Assembly: GCF_019039255.1 (NCBI RefSeq)
Contig: NZ_CP077062.1
Coordinates: 4,774,001 to 4,838,000 of the forward strand
DNA: 64,000 nucleotides
Reading direction: 5' to 3'
Source of the DNA: Nocardioides panacis
GTDB lineage: Bacteria > Actinomycetota > Actinomycetes > Propionibacteriales > Nocardioidaceae
Under the pieces are notes generated by a model. That model saw only the letters and a program-made list of their open reading frames with translations, searched no databases and was not told the origin of the DNA. The translations under genes and the position numbers were made by a program. Of this stretch, positions 48,016-56,992 are shown in pieces. Position 1 is the first letter of the stretch; each line of letters begins with the position of its first letter.

Positions 48016-49587
48016 ATGACAGACACCGCTCAGACCACCGCCACCCCGGCCCCGCACGTCGAGGAGCCGATGTCGCACCGCGAGGTCCTCGAGGCCCTCT
48101 CCGGGCTGCTGCTCGCCCTGTTCGTGGCGATGCTGTCCTCGACGGTGGTGACCAACGCCCTGCCGCGCATCGTCACCGACCTCAACGGCAGCGAGTCCGG
48201 CTACACCTGGATCGTGGTGGCCACGCTGCTGACGATGACCGCCTCGACGCCGGTCTGGGGCAAGCTCGCCGACCTGTTCAACAAGAAGATGCTCGTGCAG
48301 ACGGCGCTGGTGATCTACTCGATCGGCTCCCTGATCGCGGCGGTCGCTCCCAACATGGGCTCGCTGATCGCGGCCCGCGCCGTCCAGGGCCTCGGTGTCG
48401 GCGGCCTGACCGCGCTGGTCCAGGTCGTGATCGCCTCGATCGTGTCCCCGCGCGAGCGCGGGCGCTACTCCGGCTACATCGGTGCGGTCTTCGCGCTCGC
48501 CACGGTCAGCGGACCGCTCATCGGTGGCGTGATCGTCGACTCGCCGCTCGGCTGGCGCGGCTGCTTCTTCGTCGGCCTGCCGATCGCGGTGATCGCCTTC
48601 GGCGTGCTGCAGAAGACCCTGCACGTGCAGACCGTCAAGCGCGAGGTCAGCATCGACTGCCTCGGCGCCCTGCTGCTCACCGGCGGCGTCTCCACCCTGC
48701 TGATCTGGGTGTCGCTGGCCGGCCACGACTTCGACTGGGCCTCGGTGACCACCGGCTGGATGATCGCGCTCGGCGTGCTGCTGCTCGTCGCCGCGGTCGT
48801 CACCGAGATGAGGGCCAAGGAGCCGATCATCCCGCTGCGCCTGTTCCGCGACCGTACGACGAGCCTCGCCACGTTCGCGTCGGTGATGATCGGCATCGCG
48901 ATGTTCGGGTCCACGGTCTACCTGTCGCAGTACTTCCAGATCGCCCACGGCATGACCCCGACGCACGCCGGCCTGATGACCATCGCGATGGTCGGCGGCC
49001 TGATGGTCTCCAGCCTGACCACCGGCCGGATCATCAGCCGGACCGGGGTGTGGAAGCGCTACCTCGTCGGCGGCATGGTCCTGGTGATCATCGGCCTCGG
49101 GCTGCTCTCCACCATCGGCGCGGACACCAGCCTGGTGCGGGTCGGCGTGTTCATGGCGGTCCTCGGCGTGGGCCTCGGCGCCACGATGCAGAACCTCGTG
49201 CTCGCGGTGCAGAACAACACCGCCCAGCGCGACATGGGCTCGGCCAGCTCCGTGGTCGCGTTCTTCCGCTCGATGGGCGGCTCGATCGGGGTCTCGGTGC
49301 TCGGTGCGGTGCTCAGCCACCAGGTCGCCGGCAGCGTCGCCACCGGTCTCGCCAAGCTCGGCGTCCAGCCGGACGCCGCGGGCAGCAGCAGCGCCATCCC
49401 GGACATGGCCACCCTGCCGGCGCCGGTGCGCGCGGTCTTCGAGACCGCCTTCGGCGACGCGACCGGCCGGCTGTTCCTGATCGCCGCGCCCTGCGCGCTG
49501 GTCGCGCTGATCGCGGTGCTGTTCATCCACGAGGTCCCGCTGCGCACCACGATCGAGCGCGAGGACGAGGCCGTCGAGACCGTCTGA
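48016..49587 (+). CDS. DHA2-family (EmrB/QacA) MFS drug exporter
   Basis: A 523-residue, 14-helix drug:H+ antiporter. LFVAMLSSTVVTNALPRIVTDL is the DHA2 motif of helix 1, KLADLFNKKM the loop 2-3 motif, and ARAVQGLGVGGLTAL plus IGAVFALATVSGPLIGG the antiporter motif C region. NTAQRDMGSASSVVAFFRSMGGSIG is also typical of EmrB relatives. ATG 48016 gives a normal N-terminus, while the longer in-frame reading to 47941 would cover the promoter. Substrate unknown. Confidence 0.9.
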   Translation: MTDTAQTTATPAPHVEEPMSHREVLEALSGLLLALFVAMLSSTVVTNALPRIVTDLNGSESGYTWIVVATLLTMTASTPVWGKLADLFNKKMLVQTALVIYSIGSLIAAVAPNMGSLIAARAVQGLGVGGLTALVQVVIASIVSPRERGRYSGYIGAVFALATVSGPLIGGVIVDSPLGWRGCFFVGLPIAVIAFGVLQKTLHVQTVKREVSIDCLGALLLTGGVSTLLIWVSLAGHDFDWASVTTGWMIALGVLLLVAAVVTEMRAKEPIIPLRLFRDRTTSLATFASVMIGIAMFGSTVYLSQYFQIAHGMTPTHAGLMTIAMVGGLMVSSLTTGRIISRTGVWKRYLVGGMVLVIIGLGLLSTIGADTSLVRVGVFMAVLGVGLGATMQNLVLAVQNNTAQRDMGSASSVVAFFRSMGGSIGVSVLGAVLSHQVAGSVATGLAKLGVQPDAAGSSSAIPDMATLPAPVRAVFETAFGDATGRLFLIAAPCALVALIAVLFIHEVPLRTTIEREDEAVETV

Positions 49588-49595
49588 CCACACGC

Positions 49596-49643
49596 TGACC
49601 CGGCGCGTCTGGCGGAGAATTCTCCGCCAGACCCGCCGGGTCA
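49596..49643. terminator. 48-bp near-perfect palindrome after the DHA2 transporter
   Basis: A 24-bp inverted repeat without loop, centred on GAGAATTCTC, one mismatch. The ends are TGACCCGGCG/CGCCGGGTCA, shared with the element at 5269-5314. It lies between convergent genes and can serve both directions. Confidence 0.6.
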
Positions 49644-49652
49644 GGCTGCTTT

Positions 49653-49671
49653 CCGGCGCCAGAGGCGCCGG
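49653..49671. terminator. Second hairpin at the 3' end of the GH13 gene
   Basis: CCGGCGCC/GGCGCCGG with a 3-nt loop. Continuing to the right it reads GGGTCA, whose TCA (49673-49675) is the reverse-strand stop codon of the GH13 gene, so this is another copy of the repeat core. Confidence 0.5.
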
Positions 49672-49672
49672 G

Positions 49673-51232
49673 TCACGCTGAGCGGAACCAGGCGGCGGTG
49701 TCCGGGGCGATCCGGCCGTCGACCGGGTCGGGCCCGCTGCTGAGCAGCAGCTCGCCGGCCTCGGCGGGCAGCCGGGAGCGGCGCGACCCGCAGTTCACCA
49801 CGCACACCAGGTCGCCGCGCCGGAACCCGAACGTGCCGGGTGGGGTGCCGAGCACCTCGACGGCGTCGGGCAGCCCCGCGCGGACCTCCCGGCGGAGCTT
49901 CAGCATCCGCCGGAAGAAGCTCAGCGTGGAGCCCTCGTCGCCCTCCTGCGCCTCGACGGTGAGCCCGGCCCAGTCCGCCGGCTGCGGGAGCCACGGCTGG
50001 CCCTGACCCGGGCCGAAGCCGTACGGCGCCTCGCTGCCCGACCAGGGCATCGGCACCCGGCAGCCGTCCCGGCCGACCGGGTCGCCGCCGCGGTGGAAGG
50101 ACGGGTCCTGGCGCAGCTCCGGCGGGACGTCGACCTGCTCGAGGCCGAGCTCCTCACCCTGGTAGACGTAGGCCGAGCCGGGCAGCGCCATCATCGTCAG
50201 CGCGGCGGCCCTGGCCCGGGCCCGACCCGCCTCGCCGCCGCCGTACCGGGTGGTCTCGCGCACCACGTCGTGGTTGGAGAGCACCCAGGTGGGGGAGCCG
50301 CCGACCAGGCCGACGGAGTCGAAGGTGTCGACGACGACCTTCTTGAACGCGGAGGCCGACCACCTCGCCTCGAGCCAGGTGAAGTTGAAGGTCTGCTGGA
50401 GCTCGTCCTCGCGGATGTAGCGCGCCATCGCCTCCGGGGTGCCGGCGCAGGCCTCGGCGACCGCCATCCGCTCGCCGTCGTAGGAGTCCAGGACGGTGCG
50501 CCAGTGCCGGTAGACCTCGTGCACCTCGGGCTGGTCCCACATCGGGTGCGGCAGCCGGTGGTGCCGCTCGCGGGGCATCAGGTCGGGGTGCTTGTAGAGC
50601 CCGTGCGCTGCGTCCACCCGGAAGCCGTCGACGCCGCGGTCCAGCCAGAACCGCAGGATCGCATCGAACTCGTCGTGGACCTCGCGGCTCCACCAGTTGA
50701 GGTCGGGCTGGCTGACGTCGAACAGGTGGAGGTACCACTGGCCGTCCTCGACGCGGGTCCACGCGGGACCGCCGAAGATCGAGACCCAGTTGTTCGGCGG
50801 CCTGGCGCCGTCGCGGCCGGTGCCGTCGCGGAACACGTAGCGCTCGCGGACCGGGTCGCCCGGCGCGGCGGCGAGCGCGGCCTGGAACCACGGGTGCTCG
50901 GTCGAGGAGTGGTTGGGCACCACGTCGACGATCACCCGGATGTCGAGGTCGTGGGCGGTCTTGAGCATCAGGTCGAAGTCCGCGAGCGTGCCGAACAGCG
51001 GGTCGACGTCGCGGTAGTCCGCGACGTCGTAGCCGTGGTCGTGCTGCGGGGAGGGGTAGAACGGGGTGATCCAGACCGAGTCCACGCCGAGGTCGGCGAG
51101 GTACGGCAGCCGCTGGGCGATGCCGGCCATGTCGCCGACGCCGTCGCCGTCCCCGTCGGCGAAGCTGCGGACGTAGATCTGGTAGCAGACGGAGTGCTGC
51201 CACCACGGGCTCGGGGTCGAGTTGATTTGCAC
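49673..51232 (-). CDS. Glycoside hydrolase family 13 alpha-glucosidase
   Basis: A 519-residue cytoplasmic GH13 enzyme cleaving alpha-glucosidic bonds of small oligosaccharides. Conserved regions are visible: I (DVVPNHSS), II (GFRVDAAHG, nucleophile Asp), III (MAVAEACAG, acid/base Glu) and IV (LSNHDV). SVCYQIYVRSFADGDGDGVGD is the typical oligo-1,6-glucosidase/alpha-glucosidase N-terminus with a calcium-site-like DGDGDG. Start GTG 51232 (VQINSTPSPWW). There is no signal peptide and no neighbouring sugar transporter. Its stop codon lies in a palindromic repeat. Confidence 0.9.
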   Translation of the reverse strand: MQINSTPSPWWQHSVCYQIYVRSFADGDGDGVGDMAGIAQRLPYLADLGVDSVWITPFYPSPQHDHGYDVADYRDVDPLFGTLADFDLMLKTAHDLDIRVIVDVVPNHSSTEHPWFQAALAAAPGDPVRERYVFRDGTGRDGARPPNNWVSIFGGPAWTRVEDGQWYLHLFDVSQPDLNWWSREVHDEFDAILRFWLDRGVDGFRVDAAHGLYKHPDLMPRERHHRLPHPMWDQPEVHEVYRHWRTVLDSYDGERMAVAEACAGTPEAMARYIREDELQQTFNFTWLEARWSASAFKKVVVDTFDSVGLVGGSPTWVLSNHDVVRETTRYGGGEAGRARARAAALTMMALPGSAYVYQGEELGLEQVDVPPELRQDPSFHRGGDPVGRDGCRVPMPWSGSEAPYGFGPGQGQPWLPQPADWAGLTVEAQEGDEGSTLSFFRRMLKLRREVRAGLPDAVEVLGTPPGTFGFRRGDLVCVVNCGSRRSRLPAEAGELLLSSGPDPVDGRIAPDTAAWFRSA

Positions 51233-51264
51233 GTTCCAATTGCAGGGCAGACAGGGGAATCGTG

Positions 51265-52041
51265 TCAAACGGGACCGCGCGCCCCGGTCTCGTTGAACAC
51301 CGACGGGTCGACCTGGATCCAGGTGTGCCGTGCGGTGGCCACGACCCGGCCGTCGGCGTCGTACAGGGTGCTGGCGGTGAACGACTTGCGGCCCTCGGTC
51401 GACAGGTGCCGGCCGACCACCACGTGCGGCTCGCCCACGACCGGGAACGCGTCGACCCGGGCGGTCATCCGGCCCAGCACGCACGGTCGGCCCTCGAGGT
51501 CCTCCGACCAGCCGCCGACGCAGTCCAGCGCCGCCCAGGTCGTGCCGGAGCCGCAGCGCTCCACGCCGTCGACCAGGTCGCCGGACTCGGCGTCCTCGGC
51601 GTGCGGGACCCAGAGCGAGGCGACGTACCCGCGGTCCCCGGTCGCGCCGCCCACCGGGCCGGGGAAGATCCGCAGGCCGTCGCCCTCGGCGCGGTCCGGC
51701 CCGCACGCGAAGCAGGTCGGGAAGGGGTGGTTGCCCAGGCCGGGGTAGCCGAGCATCGCGGCCGCGGCGACGTCGGGTGCGACCTCGTCGACCGCGTCCA
51801 GCTCCAGGTCGACGACCCGGGCGGTGGCGACCGGGCCGGTCGCGTCGGCCAGCGTGGTGACGCCGTCGTCGGTCGCGACGGTCATCGCGGTCTCCAGCGG
51901 CGGCGGCCGGCGCAGCGTCACCTCGACCGTGCGGCCCCGGTGGCCGGGCACGCGCTCGGCCAGGGCGCCGGAGACGAAGCCGCCGTTGCCGGAGCGGGCG
52001 GGCCCGTTGAACCGGGCGGGGACCAGCAGGGTCTGGTTCAC
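51265..52041 (-). CDS. Hotdog-fold/thioesterase-like hypothetical protein
   Basis: A 258-residue protein with a hotdog-like layout: RFNGPARSGNGGFVSGALAERV near the start and GRMTARVDAFPVVGEPHVVVGRHL in the second half. CFACGPDRAEGDGLRIFPG in the middle has two Cys that could be a metal site. Resembles actinobacterial proteins usually left as hypothetical; thioesterase activity is not proven. GTG 52041 overlaps the photolyase stop (GTGA), so it is cotranscribed with that gene. Confidence 0.65.
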   Translation of the reverse strand: MNQTLLVPARFNGPARSGNGGFVSGALAERVPGHRGRTVEVTLRRPPPLETAMTVATDDGVTTLADATGPVATARVVDLELDAVDEVAPDVAAAAMLGYPGLGNHPFPTCFACGPDRAEGDGLRIFPGPVGGATGDRGYVASLWVPHAEDAESGDLVDGVERCGSGTTWAALDCVGGWSEDLEGRPCVLGRMTARVDAFPVVGEPHVVVGRHLSTEGRKSFTASTLYDADGRVVATARHTWIQVDPSVFNETGARGPV

Positions 52042-53396
52042 GAGCGGATCCTCTCGTAGCGGGCGAGCGCCTCGAGACGTTCGGCGGAGTGGTCCACGAT
52101 CGGCTCGGGGTAGCCGTCCGGCACCCCGTCCGGGGACGCCGACGGCTGGTGCACGTGCTTGGCCGGCACGTCCGCGAGCTCGGGCACCCAGCGGCGCACG
52201 TAGCGGCCGTCCGGGTCGAACTTCGCGCCCTGGGTGGTCGGGTTGAACACCCGGAAGTACGGCGCCGCGTCGGTGCCGCAGCCGGCCACCCACTGCCAGC
52301 CGTGCATGTTCGAGGCCACGTCGCCGTCGACCAGCCACTGCATGAAGTGCCGCGCGCCGTGCTGCCACTCGACGTGCAGGTCCTTGACCAGGAAGCTCGC
52401 GACGATCATCCGGACCCGGTTGTGCATCCAGCCGGTGGCCCGCAGCTGCCGCATCCCGGCGTCCACGATCGGGAAGCCGGTGCGGCCCTCCCGCCAGGCG
52501 TCGAACGGCTCGCCCGGCTCGTCGTACGGCATCGCCCCGAACTCGGGGCGGAGGTACTCCCGCGCGCTGTCCGGCCGCTGGAAGAGCACGTCGGCGTAGA
52601 ACTCCCGGAAGGCGAGCTCGCGGCGGTAGGCGGTGGCGCCCGCACCGGTGCGCCCGCGAAGGTCGGCGAGCATCGTGCGCGGGTGGATCTCGCCCCACTT
52701 CAGGTGCCGCGACATCCGGCTCGTGGTGTCCAGGTCGGGGCGGTCCCGCTCGTCGTCGTAGTCGGCCAGGTGCTCCTCGACGTACGCCGCCCACCTCTTG
52801 CGGGCGACCGCCTCGCCGGCCTCGGGGAGCTCCAGCCCGGGGGGCAGCTCCGGGTCGGGGATGTCGGCGGTCTCGTCGAGCGCCAGCCAGGTCGCGCCGG
52901 TCGGGGCGTCCACCGGGTCGCGCCAGCCGTGCTCCATCCAGCCCTTGGAGAAAGGCGTGTAGACCTTGTAGGGGTTGCCGGACTGGTTGCGGACCCGGTC
53001 CGGCGCCACGGCGTACGGCGAGCCGGTGCGGACCAGCTCGATGCCTGCGTCGGCGAGCGCCTGCTCGACCTCGAGGTCGCGGGCGTGCCCGTAGGGCGCG
53101 TAGTCGGCCGCCACGTGCACCCGGCTCGCGCCGACCTGCCGGGCGGCCAGGACGACCTGGCGCACCGGGTTCCCGCGTACGACGGACAGGGACGCCCGGC
53201 GCTGGCGGAGCGACGCGTCGAGCGCCCGCAGCGACGCGCCGAGGTAGGCCCGGCGGGTCACACCGGCCGGCCCCCACAGGGCCGGGTCCAGCACGAACAG
53301 CGGCAGCACGCCGTCGCTGTCGCAGGCGTCGAGGAGCGCGGGGTTGTCGGCGAGGCGGAGGTCCCGGCGGAACCACATCACGGCTGTCGTGGGCAC
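52038..53396 (-). CDS. phr: Deoxyribodipyrimidine photo-lyase
   Basis: A 452-residue class I CPD photolyase repairing UV dimers with light and [20 protein letters not shown] at the N-terminus belongs to the antenna domain. The FAD domain shows [33 protein letters not shown] and [30 protein letters not shown], and [20 protein letters not shown] ends the family pattern. The start is taken as GTG 53396; GTG 53405 is a possible alternative. Divergent from the iron repressor gene. Confidence 0.92.
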   Translation of the reverse strand: MPTTAVMWFRRDLRLADNPALLDACDSDGVLPLFVLDPALWGPAGVTRRAYLGASLRALDASLRQRRASLSVVRGNPVRQVVLAARQVGASRVHVAADYAPYGHARDLEVEQALADAGIELVRTGSPYAVAPDRVRNQSGNPYKVYTPFSKGWMEHGWRDPVDAPTGATWLALDETADIPDPELPPGLELPEAGEAVARKRWAAYVEEHLADYDDERDRPDLDTTSRMSRHLKWGEIHPRTMLADLRGRTGAGATAYRRELAFREFYADVLFQRPDSAREYLRPEFGAMPYDEPGEPFDAWREGRTGFPIVDAGMRQLRATGWMHNRVRMIVASFLVKDLHVEWQHGARHFMQWLVDGDVASNMHGWQWVAGCGTDAAPYFRVFNPTTQGAKFDPDGRYVRRWVPELADVPAKHVHQPSASPDGVPDGYPEPIVDHSAERLEALARYERIRS

Positions 53397-53445
53397 GACG
53401 CCCACTCTGCCAGGGCGCGGAAACCGCGGCCGACCCCCGATGAGA

Positions 53446-53451
53446 CAGAAT
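53446..53451 (+). promoter_or_regulatory. -10-like CAGAAT before the iron repressor gene
   Basis: CAGAAT ends 6 nt before GTG 53458, the same geometry as at other genes here but a poorer hexamer. Confidence 0.3.
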
Positions 53452-53457
53452 GGTGCG

Positions 53458-54148
53458 GTGAGCGACCTGATCGACACCACCGAGATGTACCTCCGGACCA
53501 TCTACGAGCTGGTCGAGGAGGACATCGTGCCGCTGCGCGCCCGGATCGCCGAGCGGCTGCACCAGAGCGGTCCGACGGTGAGCCAGACGGTCGCGCGGAT
53601 GGAGCGCGACGGCCTGCTGGTCGTCCAGGGGGGACCGGCACCTCGAGCTCACCGAGGAGGGTCTGCGGCTCGCCGTACGCGTGATGCGCAAGCACCGGCT
53701 CGCCGAGCGGCTGCTCACCGACGTGATCGGCCTGGAGTGGGAGCACGTGCACGCCGAGGCCTGCCGCTGGGAGCACGTGATGTCCGAGACCGTCGAGCGC
53801 CGGCTCGTCGCGCTGCTCGACCACCCGACCGAGTCGCCCTACGGCAACCCGATCCCCGGACTCGCCGAGCTCGGCGAGCCGGCCCCGACCGCCGCCTCGA
53901 CCGCCGAGGCGGAGCCCCTCGACACGGTCGCCAAGGGCCCGGAGGAGATCCGGGTGCTGGTCCGCCGCATCGGCGAGGAGATGCAGAAGGACGAGCTGGT
54001 GATGGCGGCGCTGCGCCGGGTCGGCGCGATGCCGGACAAGGTCGTGGTGGTGGCCGCCGGCGCCGAGGGCGTGCTGATCGGCAGCGGCGGCGAGACCGCC
54101 GAGATCGACCCCGAGCTCGCCGCGCACCTGTTCGTGCACCGCCTCTGA
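53458..54148 (+). CDS. ideR: Iron-dependent repressor, DtxR/IdeR family (frame broken as sequenced)
   Basis: The N-terminal winged helix ([35 protein letters not shown]) runs to a G6 run at 53628-53633 where the frame breaks. With one G removed it continues [11 protein letters not shown] into the metal-binding domain ([23 protein letters not shown]). That segment carries the Met/His/Glu/Cys ligands of iron-type DtxR proteins, and [14 protein letters not shown] and an SH3-like C-terminus follow. Corrected length about 229 residues. The Cys ligand favours iron over the manganese (MntR) branch. It would repress iron uptake genes; none of these are in the window. Confidence 0.87.
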
Positions 54149-54214
54149 CCTGCAGCGCGGCCGGTCGGGCTCGTTGAGGCCCCTCCCGCGCCACGGGTCT
54201 GCTTGGATGGCCGG

Positions 54215-55110
54215 ATGCGCGAGGGACACCGGATCGACGTCGTCGGCCTGACCAAGCGGTTCGGCGCGGTCACCGCGCTCGACGACCTGACGTTCTCGGT
54301 GCAGCCCGGGGTGGTGACCGGGTTCCTGGGCCCCAACGGGGCCGGCAAGACCACCACGCTGCGCTGCCTGCTCGGCCTGGTCGCGCCGACGTCGGGGTCC
54401 GCGACGGTCGACGGGCGGCGCTACCGCGACCTGGAGCGGCCGCTGGCCACCGTCGGCGCGGCGCTCGAGGCCGCCGACTTCCACCCCGGCCGCACCGCCC
54501 GCGCGCACCTGCAGGTGATCGCCCTCGCCTCCGGCGTCCCGCGGGGGCGCGTGGACCAGCTGCTCGGCCTGGTCGGCCTCGAGGAGTTCGCCGACCCGTC
54601 GGGTCGGCGGCTACTCCCTCGGCATGCGGCAGCGGCTCGGCCTCGCCCAGGCGCTCCTCGGCGACCCGCCGGTGCTGATCCTCGACGAGCCCGCCAACGG
54701 CCTCGACCCGGCCGGCATCGCCTGGCTCCGGCAGTTCCTGCGCTCGCTGGCCGCCGACGGGCGCACCGTGCTGGTCTCCAGCCACGTGCTCTCCGAGGTC
54801 GAGCAGACCGTCGACGACATCGTGGTGATCGCCCGCGGCCGGCTGGTGCGGCAGGGGACCCTGGCGTCCCTGGAGGCCGGCCCCGCCGCCGTGCTCCTGC
54901 GCACGCCCACGCCCGAGCTGCTGGCCGACGCGCTCGCGCCGTACGCCGTGACGACCGTGGGGGACCGGCTCCGCGTCGAGGGCTGCTCGACGGACGAGGT
55001 CGGCCACCTGGCGCACGTGCACGGCGTCGAGCTGCACGAGCTGGCGGCGGAGGCGAGCGACCTGGAGAAGGTGTTCCTCGACCTGACGCGCGACGAGGGG
55101 GGCGGCGTGA
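54215..55110 (+). CDS. ABC transporter ATP-binding protein (frame broken as sequenced)
   Basis: DrrA/BcrA-like ATPase: Walker [10 protein letters not shown], then a break at 54595-54597 where one extra C shifts the frame. Removing it restores [24 protein letters not shown] with the signature, Walker [13 protein letters not shown] and SSHVLSEVE. As sequenced, the second part then runs without a stop into the permease. If the G6 run at 55097-55102 were G5, the ATPase would stop at TGA 55108-55110 with the usual GTGA overlap. About 298 residues when corrected. Close relative of the ATPase at 1673. Confidence 0.8.
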
Positions 55111-55899
55111 CCACCGCACTGGTGCGCTCGGAGCTGCGCAAGATCACTTCGACCCGGCTGTGGTGGGGGCTGCTGGTCGGGGCGGTCGTCTACACGGTGA
55201 TCCAGGCCGCCGCGAACGCCGCGCTGGCCGGCAGCGACCCCGGGGCGGGGCAGCCCGCCACCGCCGCGCTGGACACCGCCGAGGCGATTCGGACGATCTA
55301 CGCGAGCTCCCCGTTCCAGGGCAGCTACATCTTCGCGATGATCCTCGGCATCACCGGGATGACGGGGGAGTACCGCTACCAGACGATCACCCCGACCTTC
55401 CTCGCGACACCGCGCCGGGCCCGCGTGGTGCTCGGCAAGATGGCCGCGCACCTGGTGGTGGGCGTCGGCTACGGCGTCGTCTGTGTGCTGTTCGCGCTGC
55501 TCGTCGGCGGCGTGGTGATCGCGATCCGGGGCTACCCGCTCGGGTACGGCGCCGACCGGCTGTGGTCCTCGGTCCTGCTGGCGGTGCTCGCCGTCGGTCT
55601 CTGGACGATGCTCGGGATCGGCATCGGCACGCTGATCCGCAACCAGGTCGCGGCGGTGCTGGTCGCGGTCTTCGTGACGTTCCTGGTCGAGCCGCTGGCC
55701 ACCTTCGTCCTCGCCGCCAACGACCTGGATGCGATCGTGGAAGTGGCTGCCGACCAACGCCTCGACGGCGCTGACGTCCCCGGGGAGCACGTTCGTGGAG
55801 TACCTCCCCTGGTGGGCCGGCGGCCTGGTCCTGCTCGGCTACGCGGCGGTCCTGGCCGGGGTGGGCGTCCGGCTGTCGGTGCGCCGCGACATCACCTGA
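55107..55899 (+). CDS. ABC transporter permease (frame broken near the 3' end as sequenced)
   Basis: GTG 55107 ([20 protein letters not shown]) begins a six-helix ABC-2 permease. An extra G at 55739-55740 breaks the frame after NDLDAIV. Removing it gives [14 protein letters not shown] and a final helix pair ([20 protein letters not shown]) ending RRDIT at TGA 55897-55899, about 264 residues. It partners with the preceding ATPase. A palindromic repeat begins right after the stop. Confidence 0.78.
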
Positions 55900-55900
55900 G

Positions 55901-55954
55901 CCGAGTTGTCAGGCGGTGAGTCGGCTGGAGCCGACTCACCGCCTGACAACTCGG
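55901..55954. repeat. Palindromic repeat, family 2, copy 1 (perfect 26-bp arms)
   Basis: Arms 55901-55926 and 55929-55954 perfectly complementary with a GG loop; outer sequence CCGAGTTGTCAGGCG. It sits between the convergent permease and DUF559 genes and contains the DUF559 stop codon (55936-55938). A second copy lies at 56939-56992. It may act as a bidirectional terminator. Confidence 0.75.
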
Positions 55955-56865
55955 AGGGAGGGGACGCCCACGGCGACCAGGTCGGCCGCCAATCGCCGTT
56001 GGTGGTACCTCGCCTCGGTGGCGGTGCAGCGGAGCACGGTGCGTCCCGAGGCGACGATGCCCCGCTCGCGGGACAGGTCGGCCTCCCAGTGCTCCACCCG
56101 GGCGTGGTGGCTGCCGTCGACCTCGAGCACGACGATCCGGCCGTCCGCCAGCTCCCACTCGCAGTCGAGGTAGCGCCGGCGACCGGTCCGGTCCGGCCGG
56201 ACCCGCTGCCGCTGCGGCGGGCGCAGGTCGAAGCGCCGGCACATCGCGGCGACGTCGATCTCGCCGAGCGCCTCGGCGCCGCCGGCGATGTCGTCGACCG
56301 CCAGCCGCATCGCCTGCTTGTGGCGCACCCGGCCGACCGACTGCAGCGCGGCGTCCAGGTCGCGCGCGCTGCACAGCCGCTGCTGTACGACGGCCGCGAG
56401 CACGCCGCAGGCGTAGCGGGGGAACGGCTGCCACGCGCCCGCGTCGACGGCCGACCGGGCTGCCGGCAGCCGGGGGACGCCGGGCGCGACCACGACGTCG
56501 GCGGGCGCGAACCGGCGCGACTCGTGCACCTTCACGCCGGGGAAGCGGTGGTAGCGGGCGCCGCGCGGGACGACGACGTGGATCAGCCGGGGCTCCTCGC
56601 CGAAGAAGGTGAACCCCCGGACCTCCAGGGCGCTGAAGCCGGCCAGCGCGGCCGGACCCCGGTGGTCGAGCACCGCGATCCACCGCCACTGGGCCCGGGT
56701 CGGGACGCTGTTGTGCGTGACGACGCAGCGGTCGCCGTACCTCGTCCAGCGGCGGGCGTCGACGTGCGCCCTGACGCCGTGCGCGGTGACCCCGGCGGCG
56801 ACCAGCTGGGGCAGGGTCGCGACGCCGTCCTGCTGGGACAGCAGCCGCGCGAGCCGTGACGTCAT
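55936..56865 (-). CDS. AbiEi-like N-terminal / DUF559 C-terminal domain protein
   Basis: A 309-residue protein. Residues 1-50 (LARLLSQQDGVATLPQLVAAGVTAHGVRAHV) form the winged helix seen in AbiEi-type antitoxins. The C-terminal 100 residues (RYLDCEWELADGRIVVLEVDGSHH...ERGIVASGRTVLRC) match DUF559, a PD-(D/E)xK nuclease-like fold with E-x-D. The architecture is frequent in Nocardioides-like genomes and its role is unclear. It is flanked by two copies of the same palindromic repeat, and its stop codon is inside the left one. Confidence 0.78.
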   Translation of the reverse strand: MTSRLARLLSQQDGVATLPQLVAAGVTAHGVRAHVDARRWTRYGDRCVVTHNSVPTRAQWRWIAVLDHRGPAALAGFSALEVRGFTFFGEEPRLIHVVVPRGARYHRFPGVKVHESRRFAPADVVVAPGVPRLPAARSAVDAGAWQPFPRYACGVLAAVVQQRLCSARDLDAALQSVGRVRHKQAMRLAVDDIAGGAEALGEIDVAAMCRRFDLRPPQRQRVRPDRTGRRRYLDCEWELADGRIVVLEVDGSHHARVEHWEADLSRERGIVASGRTVLRCTATEARYHQRRLAADLVAVGVPSLRVVRR

Positions 56866-56938
56866 CGCCCCAGCCTGACCTGGCGGGGTCCAGGGGAGAC
56901 GGGGAAACCGGAGAGGTGTGGAAAACCCCGACCCCCGC

Positions 56939-56992
56939 CCGAGTTGTCAGGCGCTCACTCGGCCGGAGCCGATCCACCGCCTGACAACTCGG
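56939..56992. repeat. Palindromic repeat, family 2, copy 2
   Basis: Outer 15-bp arms (56939-56953 and 56978-56992) are identical in sequence to those of copy 1; the inside has diverged and pairs only partly. It contains the stop codon of the sirtuin gene (56955-56957). Confidence 0.75.
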
